From Paracoccaceae bacterium (GTDB lineage Bacteria; Pseudomonadota; Alphaproteobacteria; Rhodobacterales; Rhodobacteraceae): a stretch of 7,821 nt of DNA. The notes under the pieces were generated by a model. That model saw only the letters and a list, made by a program, of their open reading frames with translations. It was not told the DNA's origin and did no database searches. The translations under genes and the position numbers were made by a program. The stretch lies in contig JAGRMK010000360.1 of assembly GCA_020441345.1 (NCBI GenBank), positions 1 through 7,821 on the forward strand, written 5' to 3'. Shown piece by piece: positions 1 to 5,941 of this stretch (the first letter of the stretch is position 1; the number at the start of each line of letters is the position of its first letter).

Positions 1-770
1 CCGCCCGCGCCATTGCCCCCCGTGGCCAGCGCGTTGTTCCCCGCGTCATCGAGAAACGACAGGTTGATGTGCAGCCCGGACCCGCCCTTGTCGGCCAGCG
101 GCTTGGGCAGGAAGGACAGGATCACGCCGCGTTTGAACGCGACCTCTTTCGCCAGTTGCCGAAACAGCACGATGTCATCCACGGCACGCAGCGCCTCGTC
201 GAACACCAGGGTGAACTCGAACTGCGGCGTATCGTATTCGGTGGTGATCATCTCCAGCCGGAACCCCGCGTCCTCGGCCGCTTCCCAGATCGCATCGACG
301 ATGCCATTCGGGTCGTTCATCGGGCCGGTGCCATAGACGTAGCCACCGGGCACGTCATAGGGTTGAAGGCTGCCGTCCTCGGCGCGCACCAGTGCGAAGG
401 CTTCCAGCTCGATGCCGACCATCGGTGTCAAGCCATGGGTCTTCCAGCCTTCGATCGCGCGGCGCAGCGTGGCGCGGCCGGCGATCGGGATCAGGTCGCC
501 GGCCCGATCATGGAGATCGCCGGTGACGACATGCACGCCCGGCTCCCAGCCTTTGCGGATGTCCTCGGCGCGCCAGACCAGCTCCATGTCGGGCAACCCG
601 TCAAGGCAATTGGTGCCGGGGGCGTCGATGATCAGATCCTTGTCGTAATGCACCGCAAAGCACGGTTGGGCAAAGCGGGTGGCGCCCGCGCCGATCTTTT
701 CCTGCGGCAGGTATTTGCCGCGCATCAGGCCGAGTTGGTCGCACCACATGGGCCGAAGTCGATCGCGCAT
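1..770 (-). CDS. Glutamine-synthetase-family ligase (gamma-glutamylamide synthetase type), 3' end cut
   Basis: Only the first 256 residues are present; the gene runs off base 1. The glutamine synthetase fold is shown by GIELEAF (residues 119-125, the metal-binding Glu pair E121/E123), PQFEFTL (182-188, in place of the usual GQ.E with E185), FLPKP (220-224) and GSGLHINLSF (230-239, H234 at the family's conserved His). Family members attach an amine or ammonia to the gamma-carboxyl of glutamate using ATP, in the cytoplasm. The start at 770 has GGGAG seven bases upstream. It lies 46 bp after the P450 stop on the same strand, so the two are probably co-transcribed. Position beside a P450 and a glutamine amidotransferase argues for a gamma-glutamylamide synthetase (PuuA, IpuC or AtdA1-like role) rather than housekeeping nitrogen assimilation. 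This is inference, because the C-terminal half carrying other active-site residues is missing. Confidence 0.9.
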   Translation of the reverse strand, partial: MRDRLRPMWCDQLGLMRGKYLPQEKIGAGATRFAQPCFAVHYDKDLIIDAPGTNCLDGLPDMELVWRAEDIRKGWEPGVHVVTGDLHDRAGDLIPIAGRATLRRAIEGWKTHGLTPMVGIELEAFALVRAEDGSLQPYDVPGGYVYGTGPMNDPNGIVDAIWEAAEDAGFRLEMITTEYDTPQFEFTLVFDEALRAVDDIVLFRQLAKEVAFKRGVILSFLPKPLADKGGSGLHINLSFLDDAGNNALATGGNGAG

Positions 771-816
771 TCTGTGTCTCCCTGGTTCTTGTCTTTTCTT
801 GGTTTTTCAAAGCCGC

Positions 817-2073
817 TCAGGCGCGCGTCACGCTGACCGGCAGTTCCTTGATCCCGCCAACGAAATTCGAGCGCAGGAACTTTTGCGGACCCGCAGGATC
901 AATTGCCGTGATGCGTTTGGCAAGCTCTTGAAACAGAACCCGCACCTCAAGCCGCGCCAGGTGCATGCCCAGACAGACATGCGGCCCGCCCTGGCCAAAG
1001 CTGACGTGGCGGTTCGGGCTGCGGGCCAGATTGACGCGGAACGGATCGTCGAACACGGCGTCATCGCGATTGCCCGACACGAACCAGTAGAGCACCTTGT
1101 CACCCTTGCGGATCGTCTTGCCGTGCATCTCGTGGTCGCGGGTCGCGGTGCGGCGGAAATACATCGTCGGCGAGGCCCAACGGATGATCTCGTCGGCGGC
1201 GGTCTCCCAGATCTGCCCCTCACGCATCTGACCCAGAAGCTCGGGCTGGTGGCACAGCGCCTGGAACCCGGCGGCGATGGAATAGCGGGTGGTGTCATTG
1301 CCCGCCGCCACCAACAGACAGAAAAAATTGCGAAATTCGGTTTCCGAGATGACCGATCCGTCGCGGCCCGGTTGCAAGATCAGGTGCAGGATTCCGTCGG
1401 TGTCGCCGCGCGCGGTCTTGTCGGCCATCAGCCGCTTTGCGTAATCGTACAACTCGGCCCCGGCGGGCGAGTTGAACGGCATCAGCCGGTATTCGTCGGT
1501 GGTCATCTTGTCGAGGACATGATCGGTGAAATCGGGGTCGGTATTGGCAATCAGCGCGTCGCCCTTTTCCACCAGCCAGGGCAGATCTTCGTCGGGGGTT
1601 CCCAGGATCTGACCCAGCATCCGCATTGGCAATTGCCGCGCGATCTCCTTGGTGGCGTCGAACGTGCCCTTGTCCAGCGCGGTGTCGAGTATCTCGTGGC
1701 ACAGGCCGCGGATCTGCCCCTCGAACCCGGCGATCACCGGTTTCGAAAACGCCTTGGCGACCTTGATGCGGGCCATCGTGTGATCGGGGGCATCGGTTTC
1801 CTGAAAGGTGCGCCGCGCGAGATACTCCTCGTAGGTCTGATCCTCCATGCGGATACCCTGGGCCGAGGACATCAGATCAGGCTGGCGGTTCAGATCCAGA
1901 ATATCCGCCTGGCGGGTGATCGACCAGAACCCCTTGCCCGCCGACCAGTCGGTCCAGCTGACCGGATCCTCGCGGCGCAGACGGGCAAAGGTGTTGTGCG
2001 GCGGGCCCGCGACGAAACTGTCGTGCGAGGTCAGATCGGCGTATCCGTCGTCGGTTGGCGTCCAGAGTGTCAT
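817..2073 (-). CDS. Cytochrome P450 monooxygenase, 418 aa
   Basis: Soluble bacterial class P450 of normal length with no membrane anchor. Visible landmarks are DAPDH (94-98, C-helix region with H98 and R102 near the heme propionates), the I-helix oxygen-activation motif AGNDTT (257-262), the K-helix ExxR EIIR (295-298) and the heme loop FGQGGPHVCLG (359-369) with thiolate ligand C367. The heme loop is one residue longer than the classic FxxGxxxC, as in the CYP124/125/142 group. It should hydroxylate or dealkylate a small organic substrate with electrons from a ferredoxin and reductase, neither of which lies in the window. The start at 2073 is chosen because GGGAGGG sits just upstream; the reading frame stays open to 3069 only as antisense to the amidotransferase. 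It is first in a minus-strand unit with the ligase gene and is divergent from the amidotransferase. I cannot assign a CYP family or substrate; an amine or gamma-glutamyl-amide is an inference from neighbours. Confidence 0.95.
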   Translation of the reverse strand: MTLWTPTDDGYADLTSHDSFVAGPPHNTFARLRREDPVSWTDWSAGKGFWSITRQADILDLNRQPDLMSSAQGIRMEDQTYEEYLARRTFQETDAPDHTMARIKVAKAFSKPVIAGFEGQIRGLCHEILDTALDKGTFDATKEIARQLPMRMLGQILGTPDEDLPWLVEKGDALIANTDPDFTDHVLDKMTTDEYRLMPFNSPAGAELYDYAKRLMADKTARGDTDGILHLILQPGRDGSVISETEFRNFFCLLVAAGNDTTRYSIAAGFQALCHQPELLGQMREGQIWETAADEIIRWASPTMYFRRTATRDHEMHGKTIRKGDKVLYWFVSGNRDDAVFDDPFRVNLARSPNRHVSFGQGGPHVCLGMHLARLEVRVLFQELAKRITAIDPAGPQKFLRSNFVGGIKELPVSVTRA

Positions 2074-2152
2074 GCGTCCCTCCCTTGCATGCCGACATCT
2101 TGTATGCATATTATTGTGAATGCAACGTATGCAAATGGAAATTTTATGCATA
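2074..2152. promoter_or_regulatory. Divergent promoter region with TATGCATA operator candidates
   Basis: This AT-rich island separates the P450 and amidotransferase start codons. The perfect palindrome TATGCATA occurs at 2103-2110 and again at 2145-2152, where it covers the amidotransferase ATG; the copies are 42 bp apart, about four helical turns. Further TGCA cores lie at 2086, 2121 and 2130. Possible sigma-70 elements: plus strand TTGCAT (2085-2090) with TATTAT (2109-2114), spacing 18; minus strand TTTGCA (2135-2130) with TAATAT (2113-2108), spacing 16. The two -10 boxes would overlap, so one bound repressor could block both genes. The palindromes and coordinates are seen directly; promoter and operator roles are inferred. 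The nearby GntR/FCD protein is the obvious candidate binder. Confidence 0.45.
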
Positions 2153-2865
2153 TCGCCCTGATCGACACCAACACCGACCTCAGCGACTTTGGCCAAAGCC
2201 ACCCCAGCGAGGTCCAGAAGTTCCGCGCCTTGCTGGCTCCGCATGCACCCGACTGGCGCCTGACCGGGTTCCGGGCACCCGACGGCGCGCTTCCACCCGA
2301 TATCACGGCCTTCGACGGGATGATGATCTCTGGCAGCATCGCCTCGGTCAACGACCCTGACGCCTGGGTCGGCGAGGTTCTGGATCTGGTGCGCGAGGCG
2401 GTGGCCCGGAATGTGCCGGTGTTCGGCGCCTGCTTTGGCCACCAGGCAATCGCCAAGGCGCTGGGCGGCACGGTCGGTTACAACCCGCAGGGATGGGTGC
2501 TGGGCCGCTACGAGACGCATAATCACAGCCCGGCGCCGTGGATGGATCATCTCGGCCCGATGGCCCTGACCGCCGCACACAAGGAACAGGTGCTGGTTCC
2601 GCCCCCCGGTGCGGCGATCCACGCCGGGACCGAAGCCGTGCCCAATGGCCACCTGTCGCTGGGCAATACAGTGTTCAGCACGCAATACCACCCCGAACTG
2701 GATGCGCCGTTCATGCACGGCCTGTTCGACGTGATGGAGGGGTCGGTGGACCCGGACACCCTGGCGCAGGCGCGCGCGGGCATGGACGGGCCGTTGGACA
2801 GCGACCAGTTCGCGCGATGGATCGTGGCGTTTTTCGAACAGGCGCAGCACCGCGCCGCACCCTGA
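2146..2865 (+). CDS. Stand-alone class I glutamine amidotransferase (gamma-glutamyl hydrolase candidate), 239 aa
   Basis: A triad-type glutamine amidotransferase domain without any synthetase domain attached. The nucleophile elbow is GACFGHQ (94-100) with C96; the matching His and Glu are in STQYHPE (H182, E184); ISGS (61-64) forms the expected oxyanion-side loop. Such proteins hydrolyse the gamma-amide of glutamine or of gamma-glutamyl compounds. The lack of a partner synthetase domain and the neighbouring GS-like ligase suggest it removes or transfers a gamma-glutamyl group (PuuD- or AtdA2-like role) rather than feeding ammonia to GMP synthesis; this is inference. The ATG at 2146 is preferred because the conserved MHIALID strand begins there, with a weak GGAA five bases upstream. 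The frame is open further upstream but that stretch is promoter-like. It is divergent from the P450 and ends 34 bp before the stop of the convergent GntR gene. Confidence 0.9.
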   Translation: MHIALIDTNTDLSDFGQSHPSEVQKFRALLAPHAPDWRLTGFRAPDGALPPDITAFDGMMISGSIASVNDPDAWVGEVLDLVREAVARNVPVFGACFGHQAIAKALGGTVGYNPQGWVLGRYETHNHSPAPWMDHLGPMALTAAHKEQVLVPPPGAAIHAGTEAVPNGHLSLGNTVFSTQYHPELDAPFMHGLFDVMEGSVDPDTLAQARAGMDGPLDSDQFARWIVAFFEQAQHRAAP

Positions 2866-2899
2866 CACCAGACTTTGGCCCTGACCCTTCAGGCGCGCC

Positions 2900-3550
2900 T
2901 CAGTCCCCGGCCTGCGGGCTGAGCCGCGCAAAGCTCTCCTCGCCATGGATGACGAAGCGCAGCATGCGCTCGCTGGCGGCCAGCGCGTCGTGGCGGGAAA
3001 ACGCATCCAGCAACCCGCGTTGCCCGTCGACGATAATCTGATGCGCCAATGGGTCGCGCATCGTGGCAAAGCGCACCGATTGCACCTGGGACATGTAGCG
3101 CAGGATCGTCTGGCGCAACTCGGGGTTGGGAACGCAGCGCAGCCAGGTATTCCGAAACACCTCGGACGCGCGGTAGAACTGCGTGATATCGCCTGAAATC
3201 AGGGTCTGCGCCGAATCCCGCACCGCCCGCTCCATTTCGGCCAGAGCCCCGGCATCACAGGCCTGAGCGGCACTGGCGGCGGCATAGGGTTCCAGCAGGC
3301 GGCGCAGCGCAAAGACGTTGCGGATGCGCTCGGCATCCATGTTCGGCAGGGCGAACCCGCGCGAGGTGCCCTCTAGATATCCTTCGGACGCAAGTTGCAT
3401 CAAGGCCTCGCGCACCGGCATGCGCGAAACCCCTTGCTCGGCGGCTATGGCGATGTCGATCAACCGATCCTCGCGCCCGATCTCGCCGCGCTGGATACGG
3501 GCGCGGATGTCTTCGTAAATCCGCGTTCGGTGATTCTGTCTTGGCGCCAC
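2900..3550 (-). CDS. GntR-family transcriptional regulator, FCD (FadR-like) subfamily, 216 aa
   Basis: The N-terminal winged helix (about residues 7-70) has the family's IYEDIRARIQRGEI opening, the recognition-helix stretch GVSRMPVREAL (40-50) and a wing ending near RGFALPN. The C-terminal helical FCD ligand-binding domain (about 75-205) includes ALRRLLEPYAA. The usual FCD metal/ligand histidine after the first helix pair is not evident (FYRAS at 125-129); H170 and H202 remain. The start codon is GTG at 3550, with AGGGG about seven bases upstream. It converges on the amidotransferase and is divergent from the SRPBCC-led operon across 225 bp. FCD proteins are usually repressors released by an organic acid or amino-acid-derived ligand. 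Its likely targets here are the P450/amidotransferase gap and its own upstream region, judged from location and palindromes. Confidence 0.94.
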   Translation of the reverse strand: MAPRQNHRTRIYEDIRARIQRGEIGREDRLIDIAIAAEQGVSRMPVREALMQLASEGYLEGTSRGFALPNMDAERIRNVFALRRLLEPYAAASAAQACDAGALAEMERAVRDSAQTLISGDITQFYRASEVFRNTWLRCVPNPELRQTILRYMSQVQSVRFATMRDPLAHQIIVDGQRGLLDAFSRHDALAASERMLRFVIHGEESFARLSPQAGD

Positions 3551-3618
3551 GGACGGACCCCTTTTTCACGCTGCCTGGGCGATCTTTGGGGGCACAGAGC
3601 CGTGAATCGCTCATCAAC

Positions 3619-3725
3619 AGTATACTCTTTGATAGCGGATTTCATACGATATTTCGCAATTTCTGCGCAATCTGGTGATTTTTTTGCTCATCAGCAAAGA
3701 TATTTCTTGCTTAAAATATACAATT
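3619..3725. promoter_or_regulatory. AT-rich regulatory block between the GntR gene and the right-hand operon
   Basis: The 225-bp divergent gap (3551-3775) contains a sharply AT-rich core. Elements visible by eye are the 8-bp palindrome AGTATACT (3619-3626), which gives a TATACT -10-like box on both strands; the direct repeat CGCAAT at 3655-3660 and 3666-3671, spaced 11 bp; the inverted repeat TTTGCT-CATC-AGCAAA (3683-3698); and ATACAA (3718-3723), the reverse complement of the TTGTAT seen at 2100-2105 in the other divergent gap. I could not place a convincing -35/-10 pair for either gene. A regulatory role is inferred from composition, position and symmetry. Confidence 0.4.
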
Positions 3726-3775
3726 ACTCATGCTTGAGGCATCGCGACTCACGCCCCATGAAACCGGACACTCCG

Positions 3776-4219
3776 ATGACCCAGGCCGACAGCATCGCTC
3801 ATCACGTCTCGACCCGCGCCGCGGTATCGGCCGATTTTGCCTTCGCGCTGCTGGCCGATGCGACGTTTGTCGGCAATTGGTCGCTGGGGTCGATGGGGCT
3901 GGTGCCCGACGGTGACGGGGTCTATCGCGGCACGTCGATGTTCGACGGATCCGACGCCTTCGTCGAGATCCGGCCTTATCCGGCCCTGGGGCTGATCGAC
4001 TATGCGGTCGGCACCCGATCCGCACGCAGCCCGCGGATCGCGATCCGCGTCACCGCCGGCGGCCCCTTGGGATTTGATGACAAATCCTGTGTCATCACCC
4101 TTTCGGCGTTTCGTGCGGCCAGCGCCGACGACGCCCGGTGGACGCGCACACGGATCAGCCACGAGGCCGAGATCCTGTTGATCAAGGCGCAACTGGAAAC
4201 AGCCTGGAGCGCAACATGA
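3776..4219 (+). CDS. Small SRPBCC-fold protein (polyketide cyclase/START-like), 147 aa
   Basis: The sequence has the pattern of the SRPBCC/Bet v1-like superfamily: an N-terminal strand followed by a helix (HHVSTRAAVSADFAFALLAD, residues 9-28), then NWSLG (34-38), alternating beta strands through the middle, and a long C-terminal helix from about 128. The fold encloses a hydrophobic cavity for ligands. No catalytic residues can be named, so the activity is unknown. The ATG at 3776 is chosen over the in-frame ATG at 3758 because only it has any Shine-Dalgarno-like bases (GGA, seven bases away); the longer form would add six residues. Its stop overlaps the next start as ATGA, so it is translationally coupled to the putative hydro-lyase, which suggests a shared substrate or product. 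It is first in the plus-strand operon. The fold assignment is by pattern and less certain than for the neighbours. Confidence 0.7.
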   Translation: MTQADSIAHHVSTRAAVSADFAFALLADATFVGNWSLGSMGLVPDGDGVYRGTSMFDGSDAFVEIRPYPALGLIDYAVGTRSARSPRIAIRVTAGGPLGFDDKSCVITLSAFRAASADDARWTRTRISHEAEILLIKAQLETAWSAT

Positions 4220-5001
4220 CCACCGGACTCGCCTTGCGGCTGGGTGCCCGCGAGGGGCGGCTGGACGGACCCACCGGGGCCATCGCGCCGGGGCTCTTGC
4301 AAGCCAATCTGGCGATCCTGCCGGCCGCGCTGGCCGATGCGTTCGAAGCTTTCTTGCGCGCCAATCCGGCCGCAATGCCGCTTTTGGCGCGGGGGGAACC
4401 GGGTGATCCCGGCTTGCCCGGACTGGGCGCGGGTATCGATCTGCGCCACGATCTGCCGCGCTATCGCGTGTTCCGTGACGGGCGCCCGGTCGCCGATCCG
4501 ACCGATATCGCTGACCTCTGGCGCGATGACCTCGTGCCCTTCGCCATCGGTTGTTCGCTGACCTTCGAGGCCGAACTGGTCGCCCAGGGCGTCACGCTGC
4601 GCTGTCATGCGCCCGGAGTGACCTGCTCGGCTTTCGACACCACGCTGCCACTGTCCCCGGTCTCGCCCTTCGGCGGCTCGCTGGTGGTCAGCATGCGGGC
4701 GGTGCGCGCCGATCAGGTGACGCTGGCCGACCGCCTGACGCGGGCCTTTCCGCAGGCGCATGGCGGACCGGTTCACATCGGCGACCCGGGCGCGATCGGC
4801 GTCGATCTGGCGCGGCCGATCGACGGGATCGGCCTGACGGATATCCTTGAGGGCGAAGTGCCGGTGTTCTGGCCCTGTGGCGTGTCGATGGAACGCGCGA
4901 TTGCCCTGGCCGCACCGGATCTGGCGATCACCCACGCGCCCGGCCACATGTTGATTACCGACCTTCCGGCAGGTGCCGGGGGGCACACCACCCTTCGGTG
5001 A
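4216..5001 (+). CDS. DUF1445/YcsI-type putative hydro-lyase (D-glutamate cyclase family), 261 aa
   Basis: Full-length member of the DUF1445 family, recognised from its conserved blocks: RGEPGDPG (59-66), GIDLRHDLPRYRV (73-85), LWRDDLVPFAIGCSLTFE (101-118), LVVSMRA (156-162), HGGPVHIGDP (182-191), EVPVFWPCGV (214-223) and ITHAPGHMLITD (238-249). The family is usually annotated as putative hydro-lyase; relatives are grouped with D-glutamate cyclase, which forms 5-oxo-D-proline, and the Bacillus member ycsI sits near 5-oxoproline-related genes. The exact reaction here is not known. The start overlaps the SRPBCC stop by four bases, with GGAG six bases upstream inside that gene. The following ABC binding-protein gene begins 50 bp later on the same strand. 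A role in breaking down an imported amino-acid or hydroxy/oxo-acid compound is inferred from context. Confidence 0.92.
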   Translation: MTTGLALRLGAREGRLDGPTGAIAPGLLQANLAILPAALADAFEAFLRANPAAMPLLARGEPGDPGLPGLGAGIDLRHDLPRYRVFRDGRPVADPTDIADLWRDDLVPFAIGCSLTFEAELVAQGVTLRCHAPGVTCSAFDTTLPLSPVSPFGGSLVVSMRAVRADQVTLADRLTRAFPQAHGGPVHIGDPGAIGVDLARPIDGIGLTDILEGEVPVFWPCGVSMERAIALAAPDLAITHAPGHMLITDLPAGAGGHTTLR

Positions 5002-5051
5002 ACGGGAAGACCCGCCCGAAGTTCTTTCAACCCGAAACAGGGAGATGACAC

Positions 5052-5858
5052 ATGACCCTCAACCGCCGCTCGATCCTCGGGGCCGCCGCCGGCCTCGCTC
5101 TCAGCCTCGCCGCGCTGCCCGCACTGGCACAGGATGTCTTGCGCGTGGGCTCTTACCCCGCCAACCCGCCTTGGGAAAACCGCAACGCCGATGGCGTGTT
5201 CGAAGGATTCGAGGTCGATATCGTGAACGAGATCGCCCGCCGCATCGGCCGCACAGCCGAAATCGAGGGCTATGATTTCCGCGCGCTGTTCGTCGCCACC
5301 GCGTCGGGCCGCGTGGATATCGTGATCTCGTCGCTGACCATTACCGACGAACGCCTGGAATCGCAGAGCTTCACCCAGTCCTATATCGAGGGCGCAATGG
5401 GCATCGGCGTGCGCGAAGGCAGCGAGATTCAAAGTCTGGAAGACCTGCGTGACCGCCGCATCGGCACCATCGCCACCTCGTTCCCCGAAGCCTACATGAA
5501 CGAACGCGCCGAAGAGATCGGTTTTGCGTCGAATTCCAGCTACGACAGCACGTCGAACATGCTGACCGACCTGATGGCCGGGCGCATCGACGCGGTGGTC
5601 AACGACGTGGTCGGCCTGCGCTATGCCTTCCAGCAGATGACCGGGCTGACCGTGTCGCACGAGATCGTCACCGGCGAACGCTTCGCGATGATGATGCCAA
5701 AGGACTCGCCGCTGCTGGAATCGGTCAACGACGCGATCAGCGCGATGAAAGAGGATGGCACGATGGCCGCGATCTATGAACGCTGGCTGGGCACCCCCCC
5801 GGCCGAAGGCAGCCTGACGGTCACGCCTCTGCCGATTCCGACGCCTGGCAACTACTGA
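5052..5858 (+). CDS. Periplasmic amino-acid ABC transporter substrate-binding protein (family 3), 268 aa
   Basis: Residues 1-26 form a signal peptide with an ALA|Q cleavage site. Its n-region reads NRRSILG, which resembles a twin-arginine motif, so export by Tat as well as Sec is possible. The family 3 signature GFEVDIVNEIA lies at 52-62. Two ligand residues typical of amino-acid binders are present: R101 in TITDER, which usually holds the alpha-carboxylate, and D185 in DAVVND, which usually holds the alpha-amino group. The ligand is therefore probably an alpha-amino acid or close analogue; which one cannot be told. The start at 5052 has GGGAG seven bases upstream. It is followed by a GC hairpin and a matching permease gene, but no ATPase gene is found nearby. 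Confidence 0.95.
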   Translation: MTLNRRSILGAAAGLALSLAALPALAQDVLRVGSYPANPPWENRNADGVFEGFEVDIVNEIARRIGRTAEIEGYDFRALFVATASGRVDIVISSLTITDERLESQSFTQSYIEGAMGIGVREGSEIQSLEDLRDRRIGTIATSFPEAYMNERAEEIGFASNSSYDSTSNMLTDLMAGRIDAVVNDVVGLRYAFQQMTGLTVSHEIVTGERFAMMMPKDSPLLESVNDAISAMKEDGTMAAIYERWLGTPPAEGSLTVTPLPIPTPGNY

Positions 5859-5887
5859 ACCACGGTTGACGCCGCGCGCGGACCAGA

Positions 5888-5914
5888 CGCGGGGGCGTGC
5901 AAGCCGCCCCCGCG
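5888..5914 (+). other. 10-bp GC-rich hairpin between the ABC binding-protein and permease genes
   Basis: CGCGGGGGCG (5888-5897) pairs perfectly with CGCCCCCGCG (5905-5914) around a seven-base loop. It lies 29 bp after the binding-protein stop and 27 bp before the permease start. No T-run follows, so it does not look like an ordinary intrinsic terminator. Hairpins in this position commonly protect the upstream mRNA from 3' exonucleases or attenuate read-through, giving more binding protein than permease; that role is inferred here. Confidence 0.6.
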
Positions 5915-5941
5915 CACCCCCGCCCGAACCGGAGAGCCACG

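Noticed and set aside
679..2865. A 728-residue plus-strand frame ending in the amidotransferase.
   Set aside because: The first part is antisense to the P450; recognisable protein begins only at 2146.
2880..2893. Small hairpin CCTGA-CCCT-TCAGG in the convergent gap, as a bidirectional terminator.
   Set aside because: Only five base pairs and no T-run on either strand; too weak to call.
817..3069. A single 750-residue minus-strand reading frame covering the P450 plus 332 N-terminal residues.
   Set aside because: The extra part is antisense to the amidotransferase and has no family pattern; the P450 starts at 2073 after a strong GGGAGGG.
3683..3698. TTTGCTCATCAGCAAA as an intrinsic terminator.
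   Set aside because: The T-run lies before the hairpin on the plus strand and becomes an A-run on the minus strand, so it does not fit; kept only as a possible protein-binding site.
4000..5660. Long minus-strand open frames (4000-4986 and 4773-5660).
   Set aside because: They are antisense to DUF1445 and the ABC binding protein, rich in Arg/Gly/His with no motifs, as expected from high-GC third-position bias.
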